From the NCBI RefSeq assembly GCF_003989825.1, contig NZ_RZHE01000006.1, positions 124,001 to 188,000 of the forward strand: 64,000 nucleotides of DNA, in the 5' to 3' direction. Numbering within the stretch: position 1 is the stretch's first letter; each line of letters opens with the position of its first letter. The notes beneath the pieces were generated by a model. That model had not been told where the DNA came from. It did not search any database and was given only the letters and a program-made list of their open reading frames with translations. Both the position numbers and the translations under genes were made by a program. Shown piece after piece: positions 27,157 to 35,334 of the stretch. Origin of the DNA: Vreelandella populi (GTDB lineage: Bacteria > Pseudomonadota > Gammaproteobacteria > Pseudomonadales > Halomonadaceae).

Positions 27157-27480
27157 TCAGGCGTGCTGCTGTTCCCACCAGGCAGCATATGAACTGTTGT
27201 GCGGCGCCTTGCCAGTTTCATCAGGCGCGTCGTCTTCCCACCATACAGGCCCGCGTTCGCCAAGCGCCTCCTTGGCGGCCTGCACACACTCACGAGCCTT
27301 ACGCAACGCTTCATCATCGCCTTGATTTTTGGCACTCTTCACCGCACGGCGGGCATCCATAAGCGCATTGACATGGGTCTGCCGCTCATCCTCACTCAAA
27401 CGAGGATTGGTGCAGCGCCACAGGCGGTTTTTAGCCACGAAATAACGCCCGTCAGGCGTATGCGGATAGGTATTGGCCAT
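27157..27480 (-). CDS. Conserved hypothetical protein (107 aa)
   Basis: A 107-residue soluble protein: MANTYPHTPDGRYFVAKNRLWRCTNPRLSEDERQ, an Arg/Lys/Ala helix (about 35-75), then GERGPVWWEDDAPDETG and a WWEQ end. I recall closely similar uncharacterised proteins in Pseudomonas and other proteobacteria with the same start and the GERGPVWW block, so it is a real family; function unknown. GGAGGA lies just upstream of its ATG. Confidence 0.75.
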   Translation of the reverse strand: MANTYPHTPDGRYFVAKNRLWRCTNPRLSEDERQTHVNALMDARRAVKSAKNQGDDEALRKARECVQAAKEALGERGPVWWEDDAPDETGKAPHNSSYAAWWEQQHA

Positions 27481-27533
27481 GGGCTCCTCCGAGTTGCCGA
27501 TAGCCGCGCTGACCTACCGCGGCCAGGCCTGTT

Positions 27534-28526
27534 CTAGAAGCTTCTTGAAAGCGTGATGGCGCCGTACTTGTCCTGCTGGTCCTGCCCATCGAACTCACGC
27601 GTGCGCTGAACCGCAGCGTACGTCACCTGCCACTCATCCCAGGCAAGAGCGAGACCCGCGGCAGCTTCGCCTACCCACTCTTTGCGGTCAACCGAGTGGC
27701 TATTGGAGAACACGTTGCCATCCAGCGTTAGGTTGTGCGCTACGTAATAGCCTTCGACATTGGCAAATAGATACCACTGCCAGCCAGTCATGCTTAGCAT
27801 GCGACCGCGGTTGCCTGGGTTAGGTGTGAGCGTAGGAATACCGCTGGCATCATCACCCCAGCGCACGCCATAACCCGCGCTTGCGTAGGTATTAAGATTA
27901 CCCAGCGCAACGCTGACGCCTGGGCCGTGAGCCAATCGCTTACCGGCGAAAGGCACGTTATGCCACCATTGACGGCGCATGGTGAGGTTAAGCAGCGGCT
28001 CGTCGTCTAGCTGGTTGTCCCAACCACGAGGCCGGTCACTGTTGGTGATACGATGCACTTCACGCTGAATGCTATCGGCAAGCGATGAAGGGCCAACGAG
28101 ACCAACATCCAAGTGCAGGTCGGTTGCCTGCTGCCAACTATTACCTACCGGAATATCCTCATAAAGCGACATGCCTACATACACCAAACCTGCATAAGGG
28201 CGGTCATCTTCAATCAGCTCGAGGCGTTCAATATTGTCCGGCGTGTAGATCTGATGCACCAGCCTAAAAGCCACCGAATCCGCCTGACCAATCACGCTGT
28301 CAGGTAACGACGTTGCCAGGCGCTGCGTCCAGTTTTCAGGATTGGGTTTAAACGCCCAGTTAAGCTCGAAACCACTGGTGAAATGGCCATCGTCGCTGCT
28401 AGCCATTCCGTCGTTTTCATGCTTGATGGAAAGAACATTGTTATCTGCACTTGCCAATACAGGTAATAGGCTTAATGCGGCCATGAGAGGAAATTGGCGC
28501 CAGCGTAGCAGGCGAGGGTTATGCAT
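27534..28526 (-). CDS. LpxR-family outer-membrane protein (lipid A deacylase-like)
   Basis: A 330-residue protein with a signal peptide (to ASA near 27) and a C-terminal Phe, as expected of an outer-membrane beta barrel. LSIKHENDGMASSDDGHFTSGFELNW corresponds to the LpxR/DUF2219 start (xxENDxxxxTDRxYTNG), and DDRPYAGLVYVGMSLYED is the conserved DRPYAG block. LpxR removes the 3'-acyloxyacyl chain of lipid A in Salmonella; several active-site positions differ here (Tyr-Thr-Asn replaced by Phe-Thr-Ser), so activity is uncertain. AAGGAACG lies before the ATG at 28526. A long perfect inverted repeat precedes it at 28560. Confidence 0.85.
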   Translation of the reverse strand: MHNPRLLRWRQFPLMAALSLLPVLASADNNVLSIKHENDGMASSDDGHFTSGFELNWAFKPNPENWTQRLATSLPDSVIGQADSVAFRLVHQIYTPDNIERLELIEDDRPYAGLVYVGMSLYEDIPVGNSWQQATDLHLDVGLVGPSSLADSIQREVHRITNSDRPRGWDNQLDDEPLLNLTMRRQWWHNVPFAGKRLAHGPGVSVALGNLNTYASAGYGVRWGDDASGIPTLTPNPGNRGRMLSMTGWQWYLFANVEGYYVAHNLTLDGNVFSNSHSVDRKEWVGEAAAGLALAWDEWQVTYAAVQRTREFDGQDQQDKYGAITLSRSF

Positions 28527-28559
28527 TGCTCGTTCCTTGAGTAGAGAGGGCAAAAGGCG

Positions 28560-28582
28560 TTAGCGCCTGTAACAGGCGCTAA
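28560..28582. promoter_or_regulatory. Perfect 11-bp inverted repeat upstream of the LpxR-like gene
   Basis: TTAGCGCCTGT at 28560-28570 and ACAGGCGCTAA at 28572-28582 around a single A, 34-56 bases before the start codon. It is either a two-fold operator or part of a leader; the one-base centre cannot close as a tight hairpin without opening some pairs. Confidence 0.5.
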
Positions 28583-28809
28583 TAAACATTGCTGATTGTA
28601 TGTAAAAGTGCAAAAACATAGCAAGCAAACATTCTTTTTTCCTTCCCCAATTTTTTTGCTTTGAAGAAGCAATTCTGAAAGTCTTACAGAATGTTTTTTG
28701 CCCTTGGCTGACCATAGTCTTTAACGACAGTTTTAATGATAATTGTTGATGACAGTTGTTAATACCAATTGCTACCTACAGGGTAGTAGAACTCATCAAA
28801 GTTTGAAGC

Positions 28810-29349
28810 TTAACGCTCACCAAAAAGCCACTGCGGCGTGATTTCATGCTGGCCATTTTCATCGGTAATATAAAGCGAGCCTTCGCTTACCATGACCGCC
28901 CAGTTAATAGCGCGGGGAAGCCCTTGAGCAATCGTCGCCAGCGCTTCTTGAGGTAAGGCCGCCACGTGAACATTTTTAAGCGTCATCACGCTTGGCAACA
29001 CCTTGTTTTCCCAGACATCAATTCGTCCGTAGGCCAGCAGCGATACACGCTCGGCACGACGCGAGCACCAGGTCAGGCGCTCGGCATCGGGCAGGCCTAC
29101 CTCGACCCAGTGAAGAACCCGGCCATCTAGGCTCTTCTCCCACAGCGCCGGCTCATCCACATCAGAAAGCCCTCGCCCAAAGGCCAGCGATTCGCTGTAC
29201 CACAGTACGTAAGCAATCAGCCGCGCACTCATCCGCTCTTCGGTTTCAGAGGGATGGCGTGCAATGGTAAAACGCAGGGTTTCATACACTCCGCGATCCA
29301 GGTCGGTGAGATTAATATCTACTTTATAAGGTGTCGCACTTAAAGCCAT
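28810..29349 (-). CDS. YaeQ-family protein
   Basis: A 179-residue protein with the YaeQ layout: MALSATPYKVDINLTDLDRGVYETLRFTIARHPSETEERMSARLIAYVLWYSE, then LSDVDEPALWEKSLDGRVLHWVEVGLPDAERL. The fold is a PD-(D/E)XK nuclease relative; the pattern E..D..E..W.E.G.P survives here. E. coli YaeQ was proposed to compensate for RfaH loss, later disputed; function unknown. The chosen ATG gives the usual family N-terminus; an ATG 12 bases upstream (29361) is possible. Confidence 0.9.
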   Translation of the reverse strand: MALSATPYKVDINLTDLDRGVYETLRFTIARHPSETEERMSARLIAYVLWYSESLAFGRGLSDVDEPALWEKSLDGRVLHWVEVGLPDAERLTWCSRRAERVSLLAYGRIDVWENKVLPSVMTLKNVHVAALPQEALATIAQGLPRAINWAVMVSEGSLYITDENGQHEITPQWLFGER

Positions 29350-29405
29350 TGGTGTATCCACAGATAAATTTTGGTTAGTTTACCTGATGCCTAACCCGAT
29401 AGGTG

Positions 29406-30095
29406 TCAGGCGTTGCGGTAATCAGCGGTTAACGTGCCGTGCTGTAACGTATCAGCCTCATGTGCCGGCTCGCGCCACGTTTCCTCAAGTGCAGCCTGAT
29501 ACCATGCCTGCATGGCAGGTAGCGCCAGCATCCGCTTAACGTAAGCGCGGGATACTTCGCTTAGCGGCAAGCCAAACGTTTGCACTCGAAACACCACCGG
29601 GGCGTAAAAGGCATCTACCGCAGTGAACTCGTTACCGGCTAAAAAAGGCCCGCTAAAACGTGCAACCCCCTCCTGCCAGCGCGCATCAAGACGCTCTATA
29701 TCGCTGCTGAGCCCGGCCGACACTCTATCAAGCGCCACACGTACGCCGCAGTTCATGGAACACTCGTCACGCAGGGTGGTGAAACCACTGTGCATCTCTG
29801 CGCAGGCAGAACGTGCCCAGGCGCGAGCCACCTTATCTTTCGGCCATACCTGTGGGTGCTGCTCAGCCACGTACTCAATAATTGCCAGCGAATCCCATAC
29901 CGCAATATCGCCATCGACCAGGCAGGGCACCAAACCAGAAGGAGAGAAGCGCGTAAAGGCTTCACGGCTGGCCCCCAACCCGCCCCTAAAAGGCACCAGC
30001 TGCTCATTAAAAGGAATATCGAGCGTTTGCATCAGCACCCAAGGGCGCAGTGACCAGGAAGAGTAATTCTTATTGGCGATATACAGGTCTGGCAT
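29406..30095 (-). CDS. Glutathione S-transferase family protein
   Basis: A 229-residue cytosolic GST. N-terminal thioredoxin fold with YIANKNYSSWSLRPWVLM, where the Ser of SSWSLRP is the expected catalytic Ser of zeta/omega-like bacterial GSTs, then FSPSGLVPCLVDGDIAVWDSLAIIEYVAE binding glutathione. C-terminal helical domain with AGNEFTAVDAFYAPVVFRVQTFGL. Close in style to YfcF/maleylacetoacetate isomerase-like GSTs of Pseudomonas; substrate unknown. Monocistronic. Confidence 0.9.
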   Translation of the reverse strand: MPDLYIANKNYSSWSLRPWVLMQTLDIPFNEQLVPFRGGLGASREAFTRFSPSGLVPCLVDGDIAVWDSLAIIEYVAEQHPQVWPKDKVARAWARSACAEMHSGFTTLRDECSMNCGVRVALDRVSAGLSSDIERLDARWQEGVARFSGPFLAGNEFTAVDAFYAPVVFRVQTFGLPLSEVSRAYVKRMLALPAMQAWYQAALEETWREPAHEADTLQHGTLTADYRNA

Positions 30096-30261
30096 TTGAG
30101 CGTCCTTTCAATCAGAGGAGAGAATCTTCTGGATAAAGTATATATTCGAAACAACTACTTTTGTCTGCCCCCCCTTGCCTGTGTCTTCCTAGTCTCCAGC
30201 TTCTTAAACCAAGGTCGTGTGTTTAACGCTTGCCTTCATGTTCTAACATGCTGCCGACACA

Positions 30262-30277
30262 ATGTTACCGATAACAT
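30262..30277. promoter_or_regulatory. GntR operator upstream of gntT
   Basis: ATGTTACCGATAACAT is a 16-bp palindrome with one pair of central mismatches, matching the GntR consensus seen upstream of gntK. It ends 39 bases before the gntT start, so it probably overlaps the promoter or transcription start. Confidence 0.82.
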
Positions 30278-30316
30278 CAATACTCGGTTCGACAACACTT
30301 ACCCTGGAGCACGCAC

Positions 30317-31696
30317 ATGGATGGATGGACGCAAACGATGTCGGCAGGCCCACTGCTGGGCATTGCCGCCGCTGCCGTCTTGCTACTTCTGATACTGATC
30401 ATCAAATTCAAGGTCCATGCTTTTCTTGCCTTGATTGTGATCAGCCTATTGACTGCCTTTGCCACCAACATCCCCTTTGAAGCCATCGTGCCTACCATGA
30501 TTCAAAGCTTCGGTGGAACGCTCGGCTCCGTTGCTCTGCTGGTGGGTCTGGGTGCCATGCTGGGCAAGTTGGTCGAATACTCTGGGGGAGCTCGGGTACT
30601 GTCCGACAAGATGATCGACCTGTTCGGTGAGAAGCGCGCGCCGTTTGCTTTGGGTATCGCCTCGCTGCTGATGGGTTTTCCGATTTTCTTCGATGCGGGC
30701 TTGATCGTCATGCTGCCGATCATCTTTGCCGTGGCGCGCCGCCTTGGCGGACCCATTCTTCTGTACGCCATGCCCGCCGCCGCCGCTTTCTCGGTGATGC
30801 ACGTGTTCCTGCCTCCTCACCCGGGTCCGGTCACTGCCTCTGAGCTTTATGATGCCAACCTAGGGCTCTTGATGCTCACCGGCGTGATCATCGCCTTTCC
30901 GATGTGGTGGGTCTCCGGTTATATGTGGGGTAAGTTTGTGGCCAAGCGCTACCCCTTCCCGCTGGGAAAGAGCCTATTTGGTGAAGTAAAAGAGGAAGAA
31001 ATCACCAACCCACCTGCCGTGGGCACCGTCATTTTCATGCTGACGCTACCCCTGATTCTGATTTTCATGAACACCGGCCTGGATTTTCTACGCTCGGTGG
31101 GCGCGGTGGATAGTAGTCAGGGCTGGTTCCAACTGATGCGCGCCATGGGCAGCACGCCCGTTGCACTGCTTATTTCCACACTGGTGGCCATGCTGGTGCT
31201 TGGTCATCGTCGGGGTATGGAGGGCAATGCGCTTGAGAAGGTACTGGATTCCGCGCTGGCACCGATCTGCTCGGTGGTGCTGATTACAGGTGCGGGCGGC
31301 ATGTTTGGCGGCGTTCTGCGTGCCTCGGGCATTGGCGATGCGCTCTCTGGCTCGCTTAGCGATTTAGGTCTGCCGATCATTCTGGCAGCCTACATAATTG
31401 CCGTCATCATGCGCCTGGCCCAGGGTTCCGCCACCGTCGCGCTGGTAACCGCGGCTGGCCTGATGGCACCTGCCGTCATTGGCGGGGACTTCAGCGCCAT
31501 GCAGGTAGTCGCCATTACCGTCGCCACCGCGGCAGGCTCAGTATTTGCCGGCCACGTTAACGACTCCGGATTCTGGCTGGTCGGCCGCCTTCTGGGCATG
31601 GATGTTAAAACCACGCTCAAGACCTGGACCGTTCAACAAGCGCTTGAATCCGTGGTTGGCTTTGTTTTCGCCTACCTTATTTTCATGCTGTTTTAG
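30317..31696 (+). CDS. gntT: Gluconate:proton symporter (GntP family)
   Basis: A 459-residue inner-membrane permease with about 12 transmembrane segments. Family blocks: FGGTLGSVALLVGLGAMLGKLVEYSGGARVLSDKMI, GFPIFFDAGLIVMLPIIFAVAR, HVFLPPHPGPVTASELYDANLGL and GHVNDSGFWLVGRLLGMDVKTTLKTWTV, all characteristic of GntT/GntP. It imports D-gluconate and, given its neighbours, probably L-idonate or 5-ketogluconate. CTGGAG lies 7 bases before the ATG. It heads the gntT-idnO-idnD operon with a GntR operator in front. Confidence 0.93.
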   Translation: MDGWTQTMSAGPLLGIAAAAVLLLLILIIKFKVHAFLALIVISLLTAFATNIPFEAIVPTMIQSFGGTLGSVALLVGLGAMLGKLVEYSGGARVLSDKMIDLFGEKRAPFALGIASLLMGFPIFFDAGLIVMLPIIFAVARRLGGPILLYAMPAAAAFSVMHVFLPPHPGPVTASELYDANLGLLMLTGVIIAFPMWWVSGYMWGKFVAKRYPFPLGKSLFGEVKEEEITNPPAVGTVIFMLTLPLILIFMNTGLDFLRSVGAVDSSQGWFQLMRAMGSTPVALLISTLVAMLVLGHRRGMEGNALEKVLDSALAPICSVVLITGAGGMFGGVLRASGIGDALSGSLSDLGLPIILAAYIIAVIMRLAQGSATVALVTAAGLMAPAVIGGDFSAMQVVAITVATAAGSVFAGHVNDSGFWLVGRLLGMDVKTTLKTWTVQQALESVVGFVFAYLIFMLF

Positions 31697-31705
31697 GGGA
31701 TTGTG

Positions 31706-32476
31706 ATGACCCAGACACTGTTCAATATTCGTGATCGCCTGGCTTTGGTAACCGGCTCATCCAGAGGGCTGGGTAATGCTCTGGCAAGGGGACTGGCTCA
31801 ACAGGGCGCGCGCGTCATTCTGCACGGGCGGGACCTAGCGCTTGTTCAAGCAGAGGCCCGCGCCGTAGCGCAGGAAACCGGTGCCGAGGTTGAGGCCGTA
31901 AGTTTTGATGTCACCGATGCCAAGGCCGCCCAGCAGGCGCTGGAGACGTTGATTAATCAACACGGCGTGCCGGATATTCTGGTCAACAATGCGGGGCTGC
32001 AACGTCGCGCTCCGTTCAATGAATTTACCCCGTCCGACTGGGACGCGCTGGTCGCCACCAACCTGTCGAGCCTGTTTTATGTCTCCCAGGTAATTACCCG
32101 TGCCATGGGCGAGCGCGGCTCGGGCAAGGTCATCAACATTGGCTCGGTGCAGTCCAAGTTGGCCCGCGAAACCATCGCTCCCTACTCTGCCACCAAGGGC
32201 GGCGTTGCGTTGCTCACTCAGGGCATGGCTGCGGATCTGGCGCGTTTCAATATCCAGGTCAACTGTATCTCTCCAGGCTACTTCAAGACCGAGATGAACA
32301 CCGCACTCTGGCAGGACCCGGCGTTCAATCAGTGGGTCGAGAAACGTACCCCCGCCCAGCGCTGGGGGCACTTCGATGAACTGGTTGGCACCCTGGTGTA
32401 TCTGTGCTCTGACGCCTCAAGCTTCGTCTCCGGGCAGAATATTTTCGTTGACGGTGGCATGACCTCGGTCGTGTAA
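31706..32476 (+). CDS. idnO: Gluconate 5-dehydrogenase (5-ketogluconate reductase), SDR family
   Basis: A 256-residue classical SDR. TGSSRGLG near 16-23 binds NAD(P); NNAG near 94-97; catalytic Ser147, Tyr160 and Lys164 (GSVQSK, YSATK). GLQRRAPFNEF, VQSKLARETIAPYSATKGG and SPGYFKTEMN are blocks shared with IdnO/Gno. It interconverts 5-keto-D-gluconate and D-gluconate. Ten bases after gntT and 26 before idnD, in one operon. A GTG directly precedes the chosen ATG. Confidence 0.9.
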   Translation: MTQTLFNIRDRLALVTGSSRGLGNALARGLAQQGARVILHGRDLALVQAEARAVAQETGAEVEAVSFDVTDAKAAQQALETLINQHGVPDILVNNAGLQRRAPFNEFTPSDWDALVATNLSSLFYVSQVITRAMGERGSGKVINIGSVQSKLARETIAPYSATKGGVALLTQGMAADLARFNIQVNCISPGYFKTEMNTALWQDPAFNQWVEKRTPAQRWGHFDELVGTLVYLCSDASSFVSGQNIFVDGGMTSVV

Positions 32477-32502
32477 CGGCCGCCCCCATAGGAAGCAGCG
32501 CT

Positions 32503-33513
32503 ATGCAAGCATTAGTCATTCACGGTAAACAGGATCTGCGCGAAGAAACGCTCGCCCTCCCCGAGCTGGCAGCTGGAAAAATCAGGCTGCGCATGGCGTT
32601 TGGCGGGATTTGTGGCTCGGATCTTCACTATTACCATGAAGGTGCCAACGGAGCCTTTGTCGTGCGCGAGCCGCTGATACCTGGCCATGAGATGGCCGGC
32701 GTGGTCGAACACGACCCAAGCGGCAAGCTGGCGCCGGGAACGTCAGTCACCCTGCACCCCGCCACCTTTGGCACCCCCCAACAAGGTATCGAGGACAAGC
32801 CGCACTTATGGCCGGAAGGCGCCTACCTGGGCTCCGCTTCCACCTGGCCACATACCCAAGGCGGCATGAGCGAGTATTTGGATGTAGACCCCGGCATGGT
32901 GCGGGTTCTACCCGTGTCCCTTCCGCTCAAGCGGGCGGCTCTGGCCGAGCCTCTGGCGGTTGGCCTGCACGGCATTAAAGTGGCAGGTGGCGTTGAGCGA
33001 CAGCGTGTTCTGGTCTGCGGGGCAGGCCCCATCGGGCTACTCGCCGCGGCGGCGGCACTCGCCAAAGGTGCTAGCGAAGTGAGCATTACTGATGTGCTAA
33101 AAGGCCCGCTATCACGGGCACGCGCGCTCGGCGTGCAGTATACCTATCGTGTAGGTGTGGATGAGGTTCCCCAAGAAGCTTTCGATGTGGTGTTGGAGTG
33201 TACAGGGGTGCCGGCGTCCATCAACGGTGCCATTCTGGCGGTTCGACGTGCAGGTATCATCGCCCAGATCGGCATGATGCCCGCGACCCCACAGCCGCTT
33301 GCCTTGGCGCCGCTGATAGCTAAGGAAATCCAGATGCGTGGCTGCTTCCGTTTTTATGATGAAATCAATGAAGCCATTGCACTGTTGGCCGCCGACCCTC
33401 GTTTTGATGACATCATCACCCATGTGCTGCCCGCCAGTGATGCTCAGAACGCCTTCGCCATCGCCAAGGATTCTGAAACCTCCGGCAAGGTGCTTATCGA
33501 ACTTTGGCCGTAA
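32503..33513 (+). CDS. idnD: L-idonate 5-dehydrogenase, MDR family
   Basis: A 336-residue medium-chain dehydrogenase oxidising L-idonate to 5-ketogluconate. Catalytic zinc ligands Cys37 (GGICGSDLHYYHEG) and His62-Glu63 (PGHEMAG) are present; GAGPIG at 173-178 binds the cofactor; KEIQMRGCFRFYDEINEAI matches IdnD. The four Cys of the structural zinc lobe are absent: the corresponding stretch (about 85-112, HPATFGTPQQ) has none. GSASTWPHTQGGMSEYL aligns with the IdnD motif that normally follows those cysteines. Last gene of the operon, ending at a strong terminator. Confidence 0.88.
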   Translation: MQALVIHGKQDLREETLALPELAAGKIRLRMAFGGICGSDLHYYHEGANGAFVVREPLIPGHEMAGVVEHDPSGKLAPGTSVTLHPATFGTPQQGIEDKPHLWPEGAYLGSASTWPHTQGGMSEYLDVDPGMVRVLPVSLPLKRAALAEPLAVGLHGIKVAGGVERQRVLVCGAGPIGLLAAAAALAKGASEVSITDVLKGPLSRARALGVQYTYRVGVDEVPQEAFDVVLECTGVPASINGAILAVRRAGIIAQIGMMPATPQPLALAPLIAKEIQMRGCFRFYDEINEAIALLAADPRFDDIITHVLPASDAQNAFAIAKDSETSGKVLIELWP

Positions 33514-33533
33514 CGCGCCAAGGGTCAAATAAT

Positions 33534-33564
33534 AAAAGAAGCGGGCCATGAGCCCGCTTCTTTT
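33534..33564. terminator. Bidirectional intrinsic terminator
   Basis: AAAAGAAGCGGGC, loop CATGA, GCCCGCTTCTTTT: 13-bp stem between the convergent idnD and enoyl-CoA hydratase genes. Confidence 0.93.
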
Positions 33565-33579
33565 GGCTAACACCTGCGT

Positions 33580-34353
33580 TTAAAAGTTGGCCTTGCGCTT
33601 CTCGACAAACGCGCTCATGCCCTCTTTCTGCTCTTCGCCAGCAAAGCAGACGGCAAATAGGGCGGTTTCCAAGGCAAGGGCGCTATCCAGATCCTGATCC
33701 ATCCCGGCGTGAACCGCTTGTTTGGCCCCACGTACGGATTGCGGCCCGTTGCCTTTAAGCTGCTTAGTGAGCTCTTCCACATAGTTTTCAAGCTCGGCTT
33801 GGGGCATGACGCGGTTGACCAGGCCGATGCGCAGCGCTTCCTGGGCGTCGATCTTGCGCCCCGTGGTTACCAGGTCGATGGCCATGGCAGGGCCAACGCG
33901 GCGAGGCAGGCGCTGGGTGCCGCCAAAGCCGGGAATAACGCCCAGCAGCACTTCAGGCTGGCCGAATACGGCGTTATCGCTGGCTACCGCCCAGTCGCAG
34001 GCCAGCGCCAGTTCGCAGCCGCCGCCAAGGCAAAACCCATTCACCAGCGCGACCACCGGCACCGGCAATGTTTCAAGACGCTTGATGGTACGCAGCGCCT
34101 GGCTTGCAAAGGCGCGCGCCTCTTCCGGGGTCTTATCGCGCATCTCCGTAATATCGGCCCCAGCCACAAAGGATTTCTCGCCTGCCCCGGTAATCAATAC
34201 GGCGCGTAGGTTGGCTTGGGCTTCAAGCTCAACCAAGTGGGCTTCCAGCGCGGCAAGCACCTCGCTGTTCAGGGCGTTCAGTGCCTTGGGGCGGTTAATG
34301 GTCAGTCGCACTACCCCATCGTTATCGGTTTTTTCAATCACTGCTTCGCTCAT
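33580..34353 (-). CDS. Enoyl-CoA hydratase (crotonase family)
   Basis: A 257-residue soluble crotonase. Oxyanion-hole segments SFVAGADITEM and NGFCLGGGCELALACDW, and the catalytic Glu residues in GGCELA and GQPEVLLGVIPGFGGTQRL, are intact, so hydration of 2-enoyl-CoA is expected. Close in sequence to FadB-independent short-chain ECH/PaaF proteins. Last of four genes, on the same strand, that together cover activation and beta-oxidation; 112 bases after the 3-hydroxyacyl-CoA dehydrogenase, so it may also have its own promoter. Confidence 0.92.
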   Translation of the reverse strand: MSEAVIEKTDNDGVVRLTINRPKALNALNSEVLAALEAHLVELEAQANLRAVLITGAGEKSFVAGADITEMRDKTPEEARAFASQALRTIKRLETLPVPVVALVNGFCLGGGCELALACDWAVASDNAVFGQPEVLLGVIPGFGGTQRLPRRVGPAMAIDLVTTGRKIDAQEALRIGLVNRVMPQAELENYVEELTKQLKGNGPQSVRGAKQAVHAGMDQDLDSALALETALFAVCFAGEEQKEGMSAFVEKRKANF

Positions 34354-34465
34354 GTTGATTCCTTAATTGTTATCGCGATATTAGGCTTGCCTCTGCCCAT
34401 CACCCTAGCGAACGCTTGATTGACAGGCAATGGCTTCTTTTAGCGCTCTTGTTGAGCCTATTTTT

Positions 34466-35311
34466 TTAATCGTAGCGATGAAAGCCCCGCCCCGTTTTGC
34501 GGCCAAGATAACCGGCGTCCACCATTCGTTTGAGCAGTGGGCAGGGGCGGTATTTGGGATCGCCAAAGCCTTCTTGCAGCACGTTCATGATGGCCAGGCA
34601 AACATCCAGGCCAATCAAGTCAGCCAGCGCCAGCGGGCCCATGGGGTGAGCTGCGCCCAGCTTCATGGCGTCATCAATGGCTTCCGGTGTGGCGGCTCCT
34701 TCCTGAACAATAAACGCCGCTTCATTGATCATCGGCACCAGCAGGCGGTTGACGGCAAACCCGGGCGAATCACCGATGGGAACCGCCGTTTTACCCAGCG
34801 CCTGGGCAAGTTGTTCGATACGTTGAACAGTGGCATCGGAGGTCTGCTCGGCTCGAATCACTTCCACCAGTTTAAGCACCGGTACCGGGTTGAAAAAGTG
34901 CATGCCGACAACGCGCTCAGGGCGCTCGCATACGGCTGCCAGGCGGGTCAGTGATAGTGATGAGGTGTTGGATGCCAGAATGGCATCAGGGCTTAGTCTG
35001 CTTAACTCGTGAAACAGCTTTTCCTTGAGGGCTGGCTGCTCAGGGGCCGCTTCAATAATCACGCCACAACCACCAAGCGCATCAAGAGAAGTGGTCGTCG
35101 AGAGGCGCTCAAGTGCCGCTTGTTTATCCTCTTCGCTAATCTTCTGTTTTTCAACCAGTTTGCCCAGGCCCTTTTCAATACTGGCCCTGGCCCGGCTTAA
35201 CGCCTCCTCAGCCACATCGTACAGGTGTACATCAAACCCGCTGGCCGCTACCACCTGGGCAATGCCCTGGCCCATGGTGCCCGCGCCTACCACGCCGATC
35301 CTGTCACTCAT
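34466..35311 (-). CDS. 3-hydroxybutyryl-CoA (3-hydroxyacyl-CoA) dehydrogenase
   Basis: A 281-residue NAD-dependent enzyme. IGVVGAGTMGQGIAQVVAASGFDV is the N-terminal Rossmann motif; ILASNTSSLSLTRLA carries the conserved Asn/Ser, and MHFFNPVPVLKLVEVI holds the catalytic His; the C-terminal domain includes DSPGFAVNRLLVPMINEA and HPMGPLALADLIGLD. Catalyses oxidation of 3-hydroxyacyl-CoA to 3-ketoacyl-CoA. It follows the acyl-CoA synthetase by 23 bases. Confidence 0.94.
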   Translation of the reverse strand: MSDRIGVVGAGTMGQGIAQVVAASGFDVHLYDVAEEALSRARASIEKGLGKLVEKQKISEEDKQAALERLSTTTSLDALGGCGVIIEAAPEQPALKEKLFHELSRLSPDAILASNTSSLSLTRLAAVCERPERVVGMHFFNPVPVLKLVEVIRAEQTSDATVQRIEQLAQALGKTAVPIGDSPGFAVNRLLVPMINEAAFIVQEGAATPEAIDDAMKLGAAHPMGPLALADLIGLDVCLAIMNVLQEGFGDPKYRPCPLLKRMVDAGYLGRKTGRGFHRYD

Positions 35312-35334
35312 GCTCGCCTCTCCTTGTTGATTGA

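Noticed and set aside
28733..28758. Fur-box-like sequence (AATGATAATTGTTGAT) upstream of the LpxR-like gene
   Set aside because: Only one half resembles the Fur consensus and neither neighbouring gene is iron-related.
30096..30392. 98-residue plus-strand frame overlapping the gntT start
   Set aside because: Covers the GntR operator and start of gntT, has no ribosome site and no recognisable sequence.
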